Source: Dermanyssus gallinae (Eukaryota; Arthropoda; Arachnida; Mesostigmata; Dermanyssidae). From it: a stretch of 64,000 bases of DNA. How positions within the stretch are numbered: the stretch's first letter is position 1; the number at the start of each line of letters is the position of its first letter. Under the pieces are notes generated by a model, which saw only the letters and a program-made list of their open reading frames with translations, ran no database searches and was not told the DNA's origin. The DNA is taken from contig QVRM01001115.1 of NCBI GenBank assembly GCA_003439945.1, positions 333,981 through 397,980 on the forward strand, in the 5' to 3' direction. Made by a program: the position numbers and the translations under genes. Positions 21,621 through 32,463 of this stretch are shown here, in pieces.

Positions 21621-24600
21621 TCAATTGGCCGGGGTCACTCGCGGGTTCCCCCATCTGTCAAGCGCACTTTGTCCCAGCCCTTGCGAACCCGTTTGATTCA
21701 AAGTTGCGCTTTCTTCAGCCGTGCTGGCCTCAAAAAGATTCCGTCTCTCCTTGCATCTTCTGTGCTTTGTTTTTAGCACTTTCTGTGCAACTTCCGCTCC
21801 CAATTCCCATGTTTGGGTCGAACACAGGATGTATTCCGCGAACTCTTTTATACCATTTCGCGGGGGGGTCCTGTACTTCGGGATAGGTAAGTCCCGCTCT
21901 GGACCATCTCTCACGAATCTTTCTAATTGCCATGGTTCTGGCCTCTTCCCATGCCTGGCCCCTGATGAGTGTGTGTTGTGGGGTGTCTTCCACGGCTTCG
22001 TTGCAAAAAAGGCATGTTTCTGATGGGGCCTTCCCTATTCGGTAAAGGTATGACTGGAAGTTGCCATGTCCCGTGAGAACGTGCGTTAGGTAGAAGGTTA
22101 AGTCCCCTCCCGGCCTTGCTATCCACGCTCGTATGTTTGGGAGCAGTTTGCTGAGACTCTTTCCGGGGGCACCAAAGGGAATTGCGTCCCACTCTGCTTG
22201 CCAGCTCTCTATAGTGGCGTTTCTCTCTCTTTCTTTGTCGCTCTCTGTGGGTGTGCCAATATACCACAGGCGCTATCTTTCGGACGCCTTAAAGTCCCAG
22301 GGGATTTCTCCGGCCAGCAGCAGAGCTGCGTTTGTGCTGACCGTCCTGTAGCCTTGTATTACCCTAAGGGCTGCGATCCGCCGTGTTTTGCGCAGGATCA
22401 ACTTTGCTCTTTTTGACTTAAGAGTCGCCCTGGCCCAAACGGCAGCCCCGAAGAGCGCGATTGACTCCGCTACCGTCATCAGTAGTTTCCTTATACGAGC
22501 CCGCGGTCCATGTATGTTCGGAAGTATCCTGGCAATAGCGTTTGCCGTCTTTAATGCTTTTTCCGTAGCCTTCTTGATCTGCCATAAGCCGGTCATGGAC
22601 GTGTGCAACGTGATCCCAAGGTAGCGGGCCTTATTCACGAATCTGATTGGTTGTCCCGCGACATGTACATGTATGTTTAACGGTCGAACTCTCTTTTTGC
22701 CCGTGAAGAGACTTATTTTACTTTTTTCTGGGGCGAATCCCTGCCCCGCGGCCTTCATCCACTCCGCTGTCGAGTGCAATGCTTTGTTTGTATTTAGCTC
22801 GAGCTCATCCTCCGTTTTAGCCTGTGCTACGACCGCTAAATCGTCAGCGTAAGCAATCAGTTTTATTCCCGGGGGTAGGCCGGTTTGCCGCAGAACGTCG
22901 TCATATGCGAGGTTCCACAACAGTGGGCCCAGGATTGAGCCCTGTGGTACCCCGGCTGTCATGGGGAAGACTACGTTGTCGTTTGAAACAGACCTTTCCT
23001 TAAGTTATCCAGAAATTACCTTAACTAGGTACGTCGGAACTTTTTTGCGAACAAGCGTGTCCAATATGGTCTTCCATGGTAGGCAGTTGAAGGCATTCCT
23101 CGCATCCAGAAGGGTGACCATGATTAGCTGTCTTGTACAGATGGTGGATTCACGCACCTGTTCAGCTCTACTGAGGACTCTGTGGATTGCTGTTAGGGCC
23201 GATCTGTGTTTACGGAAGCCAAATTGTGCCGGCGACAAGAGTCCGCACTCCTCCGCAAACAGCCTAAGCCTTTTTTCGATGATGGCTTCATAGCCCTTGG
23301 CTAGGGCGTTTAGTAAACAGATTGGCCGGTATCCTCCATTCGCTTTGGGGATAAGGACCACTTCTGCTTGTTTCCATGTTGGTGGAAACTCTCCTGTTCT
23401 TATCGCGGAGGTAAGAGATTCCGCAACTGCAGCTGGGTGCTCATTAAACAGGATTTTGACTGCAGCGGGAGGGACGCCGTCAGGGCCGGGGGCTTTTCCC
23501 GTCTTGATCTTGTCAGTCGCTAGGCGAACCTCGAGAGGCTGGATTACCAGGAATTCGTCTTCTGTTACCTGGGGTGTATTTTCGTAAGCAGCTTTCTCAA
23601 ATATGTCGTGACTCGAGAAAAGCTTAGTAAGAATATCTACTGTTTCCTGTTCGTCGAGGGCTTCCGTGGCAGCGGTTTCCTTCTTACCGCGTACAATTCT
23701 GTATGGTTTTCCCCATGGGTCTTCTTGGACCTGCTCTTCGAGCTCTTGCAAGCACTTGGTTTTGCTGTCAGCAATGGCGCTCTTGAGAATTACTCTGCTT
23801 CTCCTGTATCTATTCAGTGCCTGCATACGCTCTTTGTTGTCTCGGTGAATCTGCTTCAGTGCTCTTCTGGCTTTGTTGCATTCTTTGCGCTTTTTGGCAA
23901 TGTCCTGTGTCCACCAGTGCTTCGGCGGTTTTCCTGGCCGTCTTAGGTGCATCCTCACGGTGGCAGTTTTTGCACACGCCTCCTCGAAGATGGCCTGGAG
24001 CTGCACCGGGGTCTTGGAAAAATGGGATTGCGTCATTTTGTTTGCTAGTACTTCCTTAAACTTTTCTTCATCCGAAATTTTGTATTTTTTCTCTGTTGTT
24101 GAGGAGGTGGAGTCGTTCGGAGATTTAGTCGAGTCTCCACACAGAGATGATCGCTAAGGTTCTCTTCCTCCACCAGTACCGTCCAGCTTGACACCTTCTG
24201 CGTTGTCTGAGAGTTCGTGAGTGTTATGTCTATGTACGATTCATAATTGTGGCGCCGGAAGGTTGCTTCCTTACCGTCGTTAAGAACGTATAAGTCGTTT
24301 GCCGCTGCCCATTCTAAAAGAGTTCTGCCCCGCTTGTCTGTTCGCCGGGAGCCCCATATCTCCGCTGCCGAGTTAAAATCTCCGGAGATTAACAAACCTG
24401 TTCCAGGTTTCAGGTTTAGAAGCGACGTCGTGAGGTTGTCCAGGATTTGTTCAAACTTTTCGTGTGGACAGTTGGAGCTTATATAGCAGGAGTATATTCT
24501 CCCTACGTCTTTTACATCCATTCAGCAAAACCCTGGTCCGCTACCCTTGTTTTGTATTTTTACGGTATGATTGATCATAAGTGCAGTGTCGTATGCGGAG

Positions 24601-24703
24601 TCAGTCACCCAGTGGTTAGCTCTTTTTGCTTGCTTTTGTTTGGTTCGCTAAGAGCAACTACGTCTGTACCTCTCTGTTGCGTTATTTCCCCGACCATGTC
24701 ATA
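21621..24703 (-). pseudogene. R1-like ORF2 of element C (APE + RT + C-terminal knuckle)
   Basis: Frames in order: 24521-24045 endonuclease (YISSNCPHE, LISGDFNSAAEIWGSRR, LSDHLCVETRL); 24036-23005 RT N-half (KAPGPDGVPPAAVK, VVLIPKANGGYRPICLL, QFGFRKHRSALTAI, LLDARNAFNCLPW); 22962-22273 RT palm and thumb (GVPQGSILGPLLWNLAYDD, AYADDLAVVAQAK); 21914-21621 C-terminus. Several stops and frameshifts interrupt it (near 24535, 24040, 22990, 22270). The catalytic YADD and GDFN motifs survive, so decay is fairly recent. Confidence 0.93.
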
Positions 24704-24705
24704 TA

Positions 24706-25925
24706 CAGGTAGCTTCAATAAGTTCTTAGAATGAAAACCGAGAATTTTCCAAATCATGTTTTTTAAATTTTTCTTATTCGATATACTCCCCGAGAAGCTC
24801 AATACACTTTTCCCACCGAGATTTCATAGCTTTCATACCTCTTGAGTAGAATTCCGCGTCGTTAGACTGAAAATAGGCATTGACAGCAGCCTTAACCTCT
24901 TCATTGCTGGAAAAACGCTTTCCACCGAGACTATTCTTCAAATGTCCGAAGAGGAAATAATCAGAGGGGGCCAGGTCTGGAGAGTAGGAGGGTTGTTCAA
25001 TAAGTTCGAACCTCCGTTGGGCCAGTTTTGCCGATGCTTGCCGGGACTTGTGTGCAGGAGCATTGCCCTGGTGAAACGGGACAACCTTCTTCTGCAAAGC
25101 GGGCCGTTTCACGATGAGTTCTTGCTAACGGCAGTCCAACAGTCTTGCATAATATTCTCCTGTGATCGTTTTACAGCTCTCAAGGTAGTCAACCAGCATT
25201 ATTCTACGTTGGTCTTAAAAAACTGTAGCCATCACCTTTCCGGTCAATGCCGTTGTCCGCACCCTCTTCGGAGGTCCTTCATCAGGTGCACGCCATTGGC
25301 AAGATGCTTCTTGGGTCTCGGGAGTCTTGGCCAAATTTCGCTGTAAAGCCAAAACAGGCGCGTCTTTTTGGCCTTGGTTGAGCAAATGCGGCAGCCATTT
25401 TGCTCTAAGCTCTTTCATCTTCAAGTTTTCGTGTAGGATAAAATGCACACTGCCTAAACTAATCCCTAATGCCTCCGCTATTTCCTTAATGTTCATTCGC
25501 TTATCTGTGCCAAGAATTTTTCGCACTTTCTCTACGTTTTCCTCATCAGTTGCCGTTTTTTGGCCTCCTGGACGTAGTTCATCCTCGGTGCTCCTGCGAC
25601 CTCTTTTTAACACATTTATCCAGTTGGAAACAGTGGCAAAACATGGCGCAGAGTCACTGTACGTCTCGTCTAACTCAATTTTTACTTGGGTCGCATTCCA
25701 ACCTTTGAAATAAAAATGCTTGATAACCACTCGAAACTCTTTTTTCTCCATTTTTAAAAATCACGCCGATACGTTGCACGGGAAAAGCTATCAAACGAAA
25801 TCGCAATGGCCAATCGCCATAATATATTGAGTGCTAGCAGTCGAAAAGTTGCAGTTCATATTAGCGGTGAAAGCGTGCCAAAATTCGAATTCTAAAAAGC
25901 TCATTGTAAGAACTTATTGAACTAC

Positions 25926-25928
<3 letters not shown>
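24706..25928 (-). mobile_element. mariner transposon 2a (minus strand)
   Basis: Terminal inverted repeats CAGGTAG(C)TTCAATAAGTTC at 24706 and its complement ending CTACCTG at 25928, with TA on both sides (24704-24705, 25929-25930). Length 1.22 kb. It sits at the broken end of R1-like element C and on its other side meets a (TA)n tract. The same TIR occurs at 37.5-38.5 kb and as a solo end at 41.5 kb. Confidence 0.94.
24774..25751 (-). pseudogene. mariner 2a transposase pseudogene
   Basis: 25751-25215 encodes the N-terminal helix-turn-helix domain (FKGWNATQVKIELDE, EIAEALGISLGSVHFILHEN, KWLPHLLNQGQKD), then jumps from LQRNLAK to TPETQEASCQW, deleting the segment with the first catalytic Asp. 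After frameshifts, 25112-24774 gives FHQGNAPAHKS, where the second catalytic Asp (normally FHQDN) is Gly, and YSPDLAPSDYFLF with the third Asp. It therefore lacks two of three catalytic acids and cannot be active. Confidence 0.93.
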
Positions 25929-25967
<39 letters not shown>

Positions 25968-25989
25968 CATATATATACATATATATATT

Positions 25990-26027
<38 letters not shown>

Positions 26028-26033
26028 GTGTGT
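25929..26033. repeat. (TA)n microsatellite with interruptions
   Basis: Imperfect TA array right of mariner 2a, interrupted by ACATA and TTTATA variants. Confidence 0.96.
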
Positions 26034-26489
26034 TGTGATTCGAACGAGACGGTCGGGTCAAGCGGCGCTCCAGAAAAAGATTGAAAAATCTTTGTACAAA
26101 GTCACCGTCAGCCAGTTCTCTTGTATCAGTTCGACGCGTCTTGCTCAGGTGCACCTTTGTTTAACTAACGTGTCTTTAGAAGTGACTTATTTGACGGCAA
26201 AACATTACCCAACGTTCTTTCTACGGTCCTTAGACAAGTTGCGTGAAAAACAGCTGTAGATGCATTCTCGGCATATGACAACAAACCTGTCTGTGTATGT
26301 GAATGCGTGCGTGGCATTATCACGTTAGCTGGCAGATATATCTGCATTGTTCCAACAGTGATTTGTCGACGCTGTCACTACAGTATCGTCATTTTGTGCT
26401 ACTTTGTCATTGTCTTCTTGGTCATCACCATCGTTAACATCACCTGGGGTTGGCCAATGACTCTACTTAGTGCTTCTGATCTGACACAG
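26034..26489. other. No gene recognised
   Basis: About 450 bp with a short open frame (26035-26259) lacking family resemblance. Confidence 0.45.
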
Positions 26490-26579
26490 AGGGCGTAGCC
26501 GAGCGGTTAGCACTATTGCCTGTCAAGCGGACGCGCTACAGGCGGTCCCGAGTTCAAAACCAGAACCGGATTTTTTTTT
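26490..26579 (+). mobile_element. tRNA-like sequence with Pol III-type T-run
   Basis: An A-box-like TAGCCGAGCGGTTAGCAC and a B-box-like GAGTTCAAAACC are spaced as in a long-variable-arm tRNA (serine/leucine type), followed at 26571-26579 by a T-run that would stop Pol III. The acceptor stem is poor, so this is more likely a tRNA pseudogene or SINE head than a working tRNA. It lies directly before the 5'UTR of R1-like element D. Confidence 0.5.
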
Positions 26580-26665
26580 CTTACAAGTAGGAAATTAAGC
26601 TAATTTTAATTTAAAAAAATACCAAAAAAAAGGGAGGGAAAAAAGGGAAGGAAAAATAAAAACAA

Positions 26666-29041
26666 ATGGATCCGTTTAGGGGGGCGAGCAAGCCCCCAAC
26701 TAGGTTGAGTCAAGTCGATGATAACCCTAAAACGAGGGAAGATAGCCATGCTCAAGCAAAGACAGCCAAGGACAGGACTGCCCTGCAGACCATACTGGGC
26801 TCTCGAGTACGTAAAATGTCAGATGTGTCAGACGTGCAATCCTCGGAAGGTGAAGATAAAGAAGATGACAAGACTGAAACAGAAACAGAGAAGGAGTGTG
26901 AAATCGCTAGCGAAACGGAAATGGAAGACAATAACAACGAACGTTGCGGAAAGCACACCTATTCTTCAAGGACAGGTACACAAAGAAAAAGACCCGCCGC
27001 AAATGCGACCTCACCTGAAGACCCCAGTTCGAGAGAGAACGGCACACCTCGCACGTCTCACAAAATTAAGGCCGCACGAAAAACTTGTGAGAATACAGAG
27101 CTTACCGAACACGAGGAAGACGCACTTGCCGATCTCAAGGCAGTGGTCCAGCATCTCAAGAGCTTAAAGGAAAAGCACAAAACAACCCAAGTGGACATAA
27201 AAGCGGCCATCACCCGCCTAGACAAAGTCGTATGGGAACTGGCAGTAAAACACAAGGAAAACAATGAAGAACAAATAGCAAAAATTTGCCAGATGGAAAA
27301 AGATAACAAAACGTTAATGGAAAAGGTGCAAAGCTCTCAAAAAGCAGAACAAGACGCAGACGCACGTGTGCAGGAGGTAGAAAATCTAGGAGACAGATGG
27401 AAGGCCAAGGCTGAAGCTCTTGCAAAGGAGTTAGAGCTCCTGAAAGAAAAACAAATAAAATTGGCCTCTAAGAGACCCGAGCCAGAAGGTCTTAATCAGC
27501 AAGATGTAAAGACTGTCAGAAAAAGCTAGAACACGCGCTGGACAAGGCAAAGAACATTGAGGACCAGATTGCCAAAACAGAAACGCTGGTGGACCTCATC
27601 GACCTCATCAAAGAAGAATGGCCTCAGCCTGTATTCAAAAACACACGTTTTTTGCTGGACAGCATAACTATCCAAAAGGACGCCAGAGTAATGCTTGTCA
27701 CCAAAGGATCGAAAAAAGATAAGGCAATGTTAAAAAAAATGTCAGGGCAGTTTCCGTTAGCCGAAAAAAACCTCCAGCTTGCGGGCTGGTAGAGTCGCAG
27801 TTCTAAAAAACTGCGCACAGCTTGAACTGGACCATGCCGACGCTGAAGACGAAGAAGCCACGGTTGGCCCTGCAACTTCGTCGAGCACACTAGTAATTGG
27901 AGTGGTTGATCCCAAAGATCCAGCAGAAAAGTTTCTAGAGGCTCTCTTTAAAACACTGGAAAAAGGACATAGTCTTCAAACTCAAAACCCCCTGGCTCTA
28001 TACATTTCCACAGAATGGGAAGGAGATACGATCAGAAATGCAATAGAAGCATGCTGCAGAAGGGCGGGATGTAAAGCTGACATTATAAGAGACAGCCTTT
28101 GCCGTGCGCAACGCGGCACTTTGCCTCCACCAGGAAAACAGAAGGAAACTATTTCTATCCGCATAAAAACGACCGAGGGGTGCTCCTTACAAGACATGAT
28201 TGAAAAACTTCGCCCCTTTGTCCACAAACAAGAGGCAGGGGTGAAAGTACAGACAGTCACCACAGGTAGAGACGGCGATATTCTTCTAAGAGTTGTGGAA
28301 GAAAAACCAGGTAGCGGTGCAACGTTTGCGGATGTGCTGCGGCAGGGAATAGGGAGAGAAATAGACACCAGAAGATGTACTGGCCCCATCATGACTGTTG
28401 TTCTACGAGGCATCGACCCGTTTCTAACGGCAGACAAGATCGAGAAAGATCTGCGTGAAACACTTAGAATTCACGAGACTTCCTACATGAGAGCCGAAGC
28501 TCCCAGGCCAATCAAAAACCGGGCCGGTTGGCAGTGCCTAGTCACCTTACCAAAGGGCAGGGCATGCCAGCTCTTGTCCAGGAATAATCTAATTATCGGA
28601 GGCACCGGCTGCAGGGCTGAGGAGTGGATCACGCTCTCTACATGCTACAAGTGTCAGGAGCTGGGACACACGGCCAAATAATGCAAAACCAAGAACGCCG
28701 TCACACAGAGGTGCTACAGATGCGGCAAGGAGGGACACTTCGCAAATGACTGTAAGGAAGAAACCCCCAGCTGTTACAACTGCGGCAAAAAGGGGCACAA
28801 GGCTCGTACCGTATGTCCCATATATCTCAATCTTCTGCGGACAAAACTAAAAGAGCGGAATGAAGAAAGGCAGGCCTGTAAAAACAAGACAAAGCATATG
28901 GCTGAGTTTGAGTCCGGAGAGAATACGGAGCAACAACATTCCGAAGCAAGCATACCGAAGGGACCTTTCGACTGGAAAACACAGGGACCTAAGGGAGCTG
29001 CAAAAAGTCTGACACAGAAGAATACCTCTACGCTGTCATAA
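26666..29041 (+). pseudogene. R1-like ORF1 of element D (gag-like, three zinc knuckles)
   Basis: Starts at ATG 26666. The N-terminus is acidic and Ser/Thr-rich; a coiled coil follows at about residues 145-270. A shift near 27490 moves to the frame read to about 27788 (with CKDC), and another near 27785 returns to the first frame (27779 on). The conserved core AGWQCLVTLPKGR precedes three CCHC-type knuckles: CYKCQELGHTAK*C with an in-frame TAA at 28679-28681, [14 protein letters not shown], and [15 protein letters not shown] (one spacer residue longer than usual). The frame ends at TAA 29039-29041. The intact protein would coat the element RNA. Confidence 0.9.
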
Positions 29042-29043
29042 TG
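29039..29043 (+). promoter_or_regulatory. UAAUG overlapping stop-start of ORF1/ORF2
   Basis: The ORF1 stop TAA (29039-29041) shares its last A with the ORF2 start ATG (29041-29043). The ORF1 frame here is the frame of 27779-28681, so the overlap is real. In the R1-clade element SART1 a UAAUG junction is known to couple translation of the two ORFs by reinitiation; the same is inferred here. Confidence 0.7.
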
Positions 29044-32000
29044 CAGAACAAAACAAGCATAATTCAGGTCAACTGCAACAGAAGCCGGGCAGCCCACGAC
29101 ATGGTCTGGGAAATAACGCACCGAAGAGGCACAGATGTAGTGGCTCTCAGCGAACCAAACAAAACGCTAGCAAAAAGAGCTCATAACTGGGTGACTGACC
29201 CCGCATACGACACAGCACTCATAGTAAACCATGCCGTCAAAATACAAAACAAAGGAAGTGGATTAGGATTTTGCTGGATTGAAATAAAAGCCGTAGGGAC
29301 AATATACTCCTGCTACATAAGCCCCAACTGCCCGCACGAGGAATTCGAACAACTGCTAGATAACCTCACGGCGTCTATACTAAACCTAAAACCGGGAACA
29401 GGCTTGTTAATCACCGGAGATTTTAACTCGGCATCAGTGACGTGGGGCTCTCGGCGAACAGACAAGCGGGGGAGAGCGCTCTTAGAATGGGCAGCGGCCA
29501 ACGACCTGTACATTCTCAACGATGGAAAAGAGGCGAATTTCCGGCGGCACAGCTACGAATCATACGTAGACGTAACTTTCAGTAATTCTCAGATAGCGCA
29601 GAAGGTATCGAGCTGGACGGTTCTCGTGGAAGAGGAAAACCTTAGCAATCATCTCTGCGTAGAGACTCGACTAAATCTCGGAACTGCTTCCCCGCCGCAG
29701 CAACAGAGAAAGCGGTACAAAATTTAGGGTGAAGAAAAGTTCAAGAAGGAAATTGGGAACAAAATGAGGCAATCCGACTCACCCAAGACCCTGGGGCAGC
29801 TCCAGGCCATCCTCAAAGAGGCGTGTGAAAAAACAGCCACGGTGAGGGCGCACCTAAGACGGCTAGGAAAGCTGCCTAAGCACTGGTGAACACAGAACAT
29901 TACCGATAAACGCAACGAATGCAACAAAGCCAGAAGGGCACTAAAACAGACCCACTGAAACAACGAGGAGCGACTGCAGGCACTGACCAGATACAGATAA
30001 AGCAGAGTAAATCTTAAGAGTGCTATTGCTGACAGCAGAACAAAGTGCTGGAAAGAGCTTTTCGCCAAGGTCCAAGGGGACCCATGGGGAAAGCCATACA
30101 GAATTGTGTGCGGTAACAAGAAAACCGCTGATACGGGCGTCCTCGATGAACAGAAAACAGTTGACATCCTAGCTAAGCTTTTCCCGACTCACGACTCGTT
30201 CGAGAGGGATACCTACGAAAACACATCAGAAGCAACAGACGATGATTTCCCGGCAATTCAGCCGTTCGAAGTTCTCCAAGCGGCAAATAAGCTCAAGACG
30301 GGAAAAGCCGCCGGCCCTGACGGCATCCCCCCGGCTGCAGTAAAGCTTCTGTTCAAAGAACATTCAGCTGCTGTTGCAGAAACCCTTACCTCCGCGATGA
30401 GAACAGGAGAGTTCCCACAAGATTGGAAACAAGCAGAAGTGGTCCTTATCCCCAAAGCAAATGGAGGATACCGGCCAATATGTTTACTAAGCGCCTTAGC
30501 CAAGGGGTATGAAGCCATTATTGAAGAAAGGCTCAGGCTGTTTGCGGAGGAGTGCGGACTCCTGTCACCGGCACAATTTGGCTTCCGTAAGCACAAATCG
30601 GTCCTAACGGCAATCCACAGGGTCCTCAGTAGAGCTGAGCAGGTGCGCAGGTTCACCACCTGTACAAAACAGCTAGTCATGGTAACCCTCTTGGATGTGA
30701 GAAACGCCTTTAACAGCCTTCCATGGAAGACCACCTTGGACGCGCTTGTTCGTAAAAATGTTCCGCCATACCTAGTTAAAGTAATATCTGGATACCTTAA
30801 GGAAAGGTCCGTTTTAAACGGCAAGGTGGTGTTCCCAATGACAGCCGGCGTGCCACAGGGGTCAATCCTGGGCCCACTGCTATGGAACCTAACGTATGAT
30901 GACGTCTTGCGGCAAACCGGTCTACCCCCGGGAATAGACATGATAGCTTACGCTGACGACTTAGTGGTTGTGGCACAGGCTAAAACGGAGGACGAACTTG
31001 AGCTGAACACGAGCAAAGCCCTGCATTCAACAGCGGAATGGATGAATGCCGCGGGGCTGGCACTCGCCCCTGAAAAAAGTGAGATCATCCTCTTAACTGG
31101 CAAGAAGAGAGTCCGACCGCTGCACATACAGGTTGCAGGGCAAACAATCCAGTTCGTGAGAGAAGCCCGCTATCTTGGGGTGACGCTGGACACGTCCATG
31201 ACGGGCTTATGTCACTTAAAAAATGCTGTGGAAAAAGCATCTAAGACGGCAAACGCTATAGCGAGGATACTTCCAAACGTACACGGACCGCGGGCTTGCA
31301 CAAGAAAACTACTAATGGCAGTTGCAGAGTCTATCGTCCTCTTCGGAGCTGCCGTATGGGCCAGAACGGCTCTTAAGACAAAGAAAGCAAAACTACTCCT
31401 GCGCAAAACGCAGAGGATCGCATCCCTAAGGGTAATACAAGGGTACAGAACGATCAGCACAAATGCGGCTCTGCTGCTTGCCGGAGACATTCCTTGGGAT
31501 TTTAAGGCGTTCGAGAGACAACGGCTGTGGGACATTGGCACACCTACAGAAATCGACAAAGAACGAGAAAGAAAAGTCACTTTAGAAGAATGGCAAGCTG
31601 AGTGGGACGCCATTCCCTCCGGGGCCCCCGGAAAGAGCCTGACCAAACTGCTGCCAAACATACAGGCATGGATAGCAAGGCTGGGAGGGGATCTAACCTT
31701 CTACCTGACACAGATTCTCACGGGGCATGGAAACCTCCAATCATACCTCCACCGAATTGGGAAGGCCCTATCAGAAATATGTCTTTTCTGCGAAGATGCC
31801 CTGGAAGACGGTCCAGAACACACAATTCTCAAGTGCGAGCGATAAGACACATTCGCGAGAAATGGTCCTGAGCAGGAATAACCCACCCTGAAGTTCAAGA
31901 CCCTCCACGAAACTGTCTGAAATGTTTCGTGGAGTACATCCTGTGTTTGACCCAAACATGGGAATTGGGAGCGGAAGTTGCACAGGAAGTGCTAAAAACA

Positions 32001-32117
32001 AAGCACAGAAGATGCAAGGAGAGACAGAATCTTTTTAAGGCCAGCACGGCTGAAGAAAGCGCAACTTTGAATCAAACGGGTTCGCAAGGGCTGGGACAAA
32101 GTGCGCTTGACAGGTAG
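29041..32117 (+). pseudogene. R1-like ORF2 of element D (APE endonuclease, RT, CCHC)
   Basis: One frame from 29041 to 31845 apart from substitution stops near 29725, 29887, 29957 and 29998. Endonuclease: IIQVNCNRSRAAHDM, VVALSEPNK, CYISPNCPHEEF, LLITGDFNSASVTWGS, ending LSNHL where LSDH is normal. RT: AAGPDGIPPAAVK, VVLIPKANGGYRPICLL, QFGFRKHKSVLTAI, LLDVRNAFNSLPW, GVPQGSILGPLLWNLTYDD, AYADDLVVVAQAK. The C-terminal knuckle is CLFCEDALEDGPEHTILKC. A stop at 31843-31845 and a frameshift lead to the end at 31929-32117. One stop replaces the second Trp of KHWW seen in element C (KHW*). The change of the LSDH Asp to Asn would also disable the endonuclease. Confidence 0.95.
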
Positions 32118-32172
32118 GGGAACCCGCGAGTGACCCCGGCCAATTGATCCGATAGGGACCTCGCCACTTTTC

Positions 32173-32215
32173 CTGATGGCTCATAGCACTGTTCTATGGA
32201 GACCTGGGCCATCAG
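32173..32215 (+). promoter_or_regulatory. Conserved 3'UTR stem-loop of R1-like element D
   Basis: CTGATGGC pairs with GCCATCAG. Inside it TCATAG pairs with CTATGG (one G-T pair replaces the C-G of element C) around the loop CACTGTT. Same architecture as in elements C and E. Confidence 0.65.
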
Positions 32216-32374
32216 AGAGTGAAGCTTAAGGGGGGAGGTGCGTTTAGTGGGTATGGGTCTCAGCGGCGCGACATCCATTCGCTGGGGTCGAGTCCCACAC
32301 AGCTCGAGATGGAAACCGAATTTTCCTACTCGTAGCAGTAGTGCGTAACTGCATTTAACCCTCCTCCATAAAAA

Positions 32375-32392
<18 letters not shown>

Positions 32393-32423
<31 letters not shown>

Positions 32424-32426
32424 GTA

Positions 32427-32462
<36 letters not shown>

Positions 32463-32463
32463 A
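32393..32463. repeat. (TA)n microsatellite
   Basis: Follows the A-tail of R1-like element D without a break and ends at the left terminus of the Tc1-like transposon. Confidence 0.97.

Larger units (their letters stand above)
21380..24703 (-). mobile_element. R1-like non-LTR retrotransposon C, cut by a mariner
   Basis: Minus strand. The A-tail is the T-rich run 21380-21405; the 3'UTR follows to about 21620. ORF2 covers the rest and stops abruptly at 24703 in the start of the endonuclease, where a mariner begins. The missing 5' part does not resume on the other side of the mariner, so the element was already truncated or was rearranged. Sequence is very close to element D at 26.6 kb. Confidence 0.93.
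26580..32392 (+). mobile_element. R1-like non-LTR retrotransposon D, nearly full length
   Basis: The most complete retrotransposon here: a short A-rich 5'UTR, ORF1 (26666-29041), ORF2 (29041-32117), a 3'UTR of about 250 bp with a conserved stem-loop, and an A-tail (32370-32392) running straight into (TA)n. Architecture and motifs fit the R1 clade (R1/TRAS/SART group). No rDNA or telomeric TTAGG repeats flank it, so the target differs from the classical ones. It is inactive because both ORFs have stops or shifts. Confidence 0.94.

Noticed and set aside
26490..26579. Functional tRNA gene
   Set aside because: A and B boxes are present, but the acceptor stem does not pair well and the anticodon arm is irregular.
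30258..30941. 227-aa minus-strand ORF
   Set aside because: Antisense shadow of the R1-like RT, whose motifs are clear on the plus strand. Similar antisense frames over elements C, E, F and the RLE element were discarded for the same reason.
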